Positions 40,027 through 41,421 of a DNA stretch of 41,421 nucleotides are shown here, in pieces. The notes under the pieces are model-generated. The model saw only the letters and a program-made list of their open reading frames with translations, had not been told where the DNA came from and did not search any database. The translations under genes and the position numbers were made by a program. Source of the DNA: Alphaproteobacteria bacterium 65-37 (GTDB lineage: Bacteria; Pseudomonadota; Alphaproteobacteria; Reyranellales; Reyranellaceae); contig MKRV01000052.1 of the NCBI GenBank assembly GCA_001897995.1, positions 1 to 41,421 on the forward strand, read 5' to 3'. Each line of letters opens with the position of its first letter. The stretch's first letter is position 1.

Positions 40027-41169
40027 TTATGGCTCGATCGAGCGCGGGGTCTTGGCGTCGTCCTTCGGCACGACGGTATTGTTCACGACAACCGGCGCGC
40101 CGTTGCGCAGCTTCATCTGACCGGAGCTCACGATCGTGTCGCCGTCCTTGACGCCCTTCAGGATGGCGACCTGGTCGCCGCGCGTGGCGCCGGTCTCGAC
40201 AAAGACCTGGCGCACGGTAAGCGTCGGCTTGCCGTCCGGCCCCGGCGGACCCTTGCTGTTCTCGTCGACGACATAGACCAGGTTGCCGTAGGCGTTGTAG
40301 ACGATCGCCGTTTGCGGCAGCGTCATTTCCTTGTGCGGCGCGCCGATCGCGATATCGACTTTGGCGAACATGCCCGGCAGCAAGGTGTGGTCTTCGTTGG
40401 CCAGCGTGGCGCGCACGCTCACGTTGCGTGTGCCGAGTTCGACCCGGGGGCTGATCGCCGAGATATCGCCCTCGAAAGTCCGATCCGGAAAGGCGTCGAC
40501 CCGTGCCGTCACCTTCTGGCCGACCTTGATCTGCGACACCTGCTGCTGCGGCAAGAGGAAGTCGACATAGATCGGTGTCACGGCCTGCAGGGTGACCACC
40601 GCCGTGCCGGACGCGAGATACTGGCCGAGGTCGACCAGACGGATGCCAAGCTGGCCCGCAAACGGTGCCTTGAGCGTCTTCTGGTCGACGATGGCGCGCT
40701 GCTGCGCCGCCAGCGCCTGGGCATTCTTGAGGTTGGCGGCGTCGGTATCGACCACCTGCTGGCTGACGGCCTGCGCCTTGAACTGCCTGAGGTCGCGATC
40801 GTAGGTGATCTGGGCCAGTTCGGCCTGCGCCTCCAGCGCCTTCAGCTTGGCGACGTCGTCGTCGTTGCGCAGCCGAAGCAGGACCTTGCCCTTCTCGACC
40901 ACATCGCCGGACTGGAAGTTGATCTCCTCGACAGTACCCGGCAGCTGCAGCGAGAGGTCCGCGCCGTTGAAGGCACGCATGGTGCCGACCGCCTGGAGTT
41001 CCTTCTGCCAGTCGGTCGAGGCCACCTTGGTCGTCGACACGGTCTGCGGCATGTTGCCCATGTTCGCCATGAAGGCCGCGACCTTGCCGTCGACGAAGAA
41101 CTTGAAACCGAAGACCCCACCCAGCAGGACGCCGACCAGGATCAGCATGATGAGCATTCGCTTGATCAT
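40027..41169 (-). CDS. RND efflux periplasmic adaptor (membrane fusion protein)
   Basis: A 380-aa AcrA/MexE-type protein. An N-terminal membrane anchor (LIMLILVGVLLGGVFGF, no lipobox) precedes a barrel-sandwich half-motif (GTVEEINFQSGDVVEKGKVL), a helical hairpin (KLKALEAQAELAQITYDRDL), the second half-motif (LKAPFAGQLGIRLVDLGQ) and a beta-barrel domain. The hairpin links the permease to the outer-membrane channel. A proline/glycine insert (SKGPPGPDGKP) is seen near residue 315. Second gene of the efflux operon, after the outer-membrane factor. Confidence 0.95.
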   Translation of the reverse strand: MIKRMLIMLILVGVLLGGVFGFKFFVDGKVAAFMANMGNMPQTVSTTKVASTDWQKELQAVGTMRAFNGADLSLQLPGTVEEINFQSGDVVEKGKVLLRLRNDDDVAKLKALEAQAELAQITYDRDLRQFKAQAVSQQVVDTDAANLKNAQALAAQQRAIVDQKTLKAPFAGQLGIRLVDLGQYLASGTAVVTLQAVTPIYVDFLLPQQQVSQIKVGQKVTARVDAFPDRTFEGDISAISPRVELGTRNVSVRATLANEDHTLLPGMFAKVDIAIGAPHKEMTLPQTAIVYNAYGNLVYVVDENSKGPPGPDGKPTLTVRQVFVETGATRGDQVAILKGVKDGDTIVSSGQMKLRNGAPVVVNNTVVPKDDAKTPRSIEP

Positions 41170-41214
41170 CGCTCTTACTCCGTTGCGGCCCCAGCTACGC
41201 GGGCCGCCAATCGC

Positions 41215-41421
41215 CTAGTGACCGGCCCGCGGCAGCTTGATGTCCTGCACGGGCGGAAGGTTGAATCTGTCGGGCTTGCCCAGCGACTTGGGATCGACGT
41301 CGCTGCGGTTCCACCAGCCGCCGCCCAGCGCCTGGAACAGCGCTGCGGTGTCGCTGTAGCGCGCCGCCTGGGCGCGCAGGCGGTTGATGCGGGCGTTCTG
41401 GTAGGTCGTCTGGGCGTTGAG
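41215..41421 (-). CDS. Outer-membrane efflux factor (NodT/TolC family), partial
   Basis: Only the last 68 codons are in the window; the 5' part lies beyond the right edge. The reading is LNAQTTYQNARINRLRAQAA, then RYSDTAALFQALGGGWWNRS and a short polar tail ending LPRAGH. The A-R-Y-S-D-T-A-x-L-F-x-A-L-G-G-G-W motif is the standard C-terminal end of RND outer-membrane factors. It precedes the adaptor and permease genes, completing a tripartite efflux operon. Confidence 0.9.
   Translation of the reverse strand, partial: LNAQTTYQNARINRLRAQAARYSDTAALFQALGGGWWNRSDVDPKSLGKPDRFNLPPVQDIKLPRAGH

Noticed and set aside
1..41421. CRISPR array, IS element, rRNA or riboswitch
   Set aside because: No evenly spaced repeats, no transposase, no rRNA and no recognisable riboswitch were seen on reading both strands.

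Overview
The window is high-G+C DNA that reads as a chromosome segment of an alphaproteobacterium, probably Rhodospirillales-like. The main reason is the conserved housekeeping block dcd-murA-DUF2948-hisG-hisD-UPF0262-LMW phosphatase ... infA-maf-RNase G/E-yacG-tRNA-Phe on the minus strand (19-28.7 kb). The genus assignment is inference; the block itself is read directly.

Layout. (1) 1-5.3 kb: the C-terminally cut AraC-type regulator, a CopC-like secreted protein, a two-gene cassette of a SERAC1/DUF676-like alpha/beta hydrolase and an unknown partner, a one-helix membrane protein of unknown function, and about 575 bp of non-coding DNA with nested palindromes. (2) 5.3-18.95 kb: an integrative mobilizable element in the 3' end of tRNA-Phe. 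It is bounded by a 23/24-nt direct repeat (5314-5336 and 18927-18950) and has a second pair of matching sub-terminal repeats. It encodes an AlpA-type regulator, a TraA-type relaxase/helicase, TraC- and TraD-like proteins with an oriT between them, and a P4-type tyrosine integrase, but no mating-pair apparatus. Its cargo is a three-gene operon (WYL regulator, Mod, Res; every junction a 4-nt overlap) of a type III-like restriction-modification system. Four small genes run divergently from it, one of them a small ferredoxin-fold (Cas2-like) candidate. A perfect 14-bp inverted repeat sits between the two arms. (3) 19-29.8 kb: the housekeeping block, interrupted by three plus-strand genes for small exported proteins, then VOC and GFA family enzymes. 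(4) 30.1-36.8 kb: three plus-strand genes: a TPR plus beta-barrel outer-membrane protein of the Slam/type XI secretion kind, a 949-aa FecR-domain protein with a TbpB-like C-terminal barrel, and a CHASE2 adenylate cyclase. (5) 36.9-41.4 kb: a tripartite RND efflux operon on the minus strand, its outer-membrane component cut by the window edge.

The best candidates for under-described biology are the restriction operon with its divergent small-gene cassette and shared operator, a HEPN-like RNase motif at the C-terminus of Res, and the Slam/FecR/CHASE2-cyclase trio. The relaxase-associated oriT and the element ends can be read at base level.
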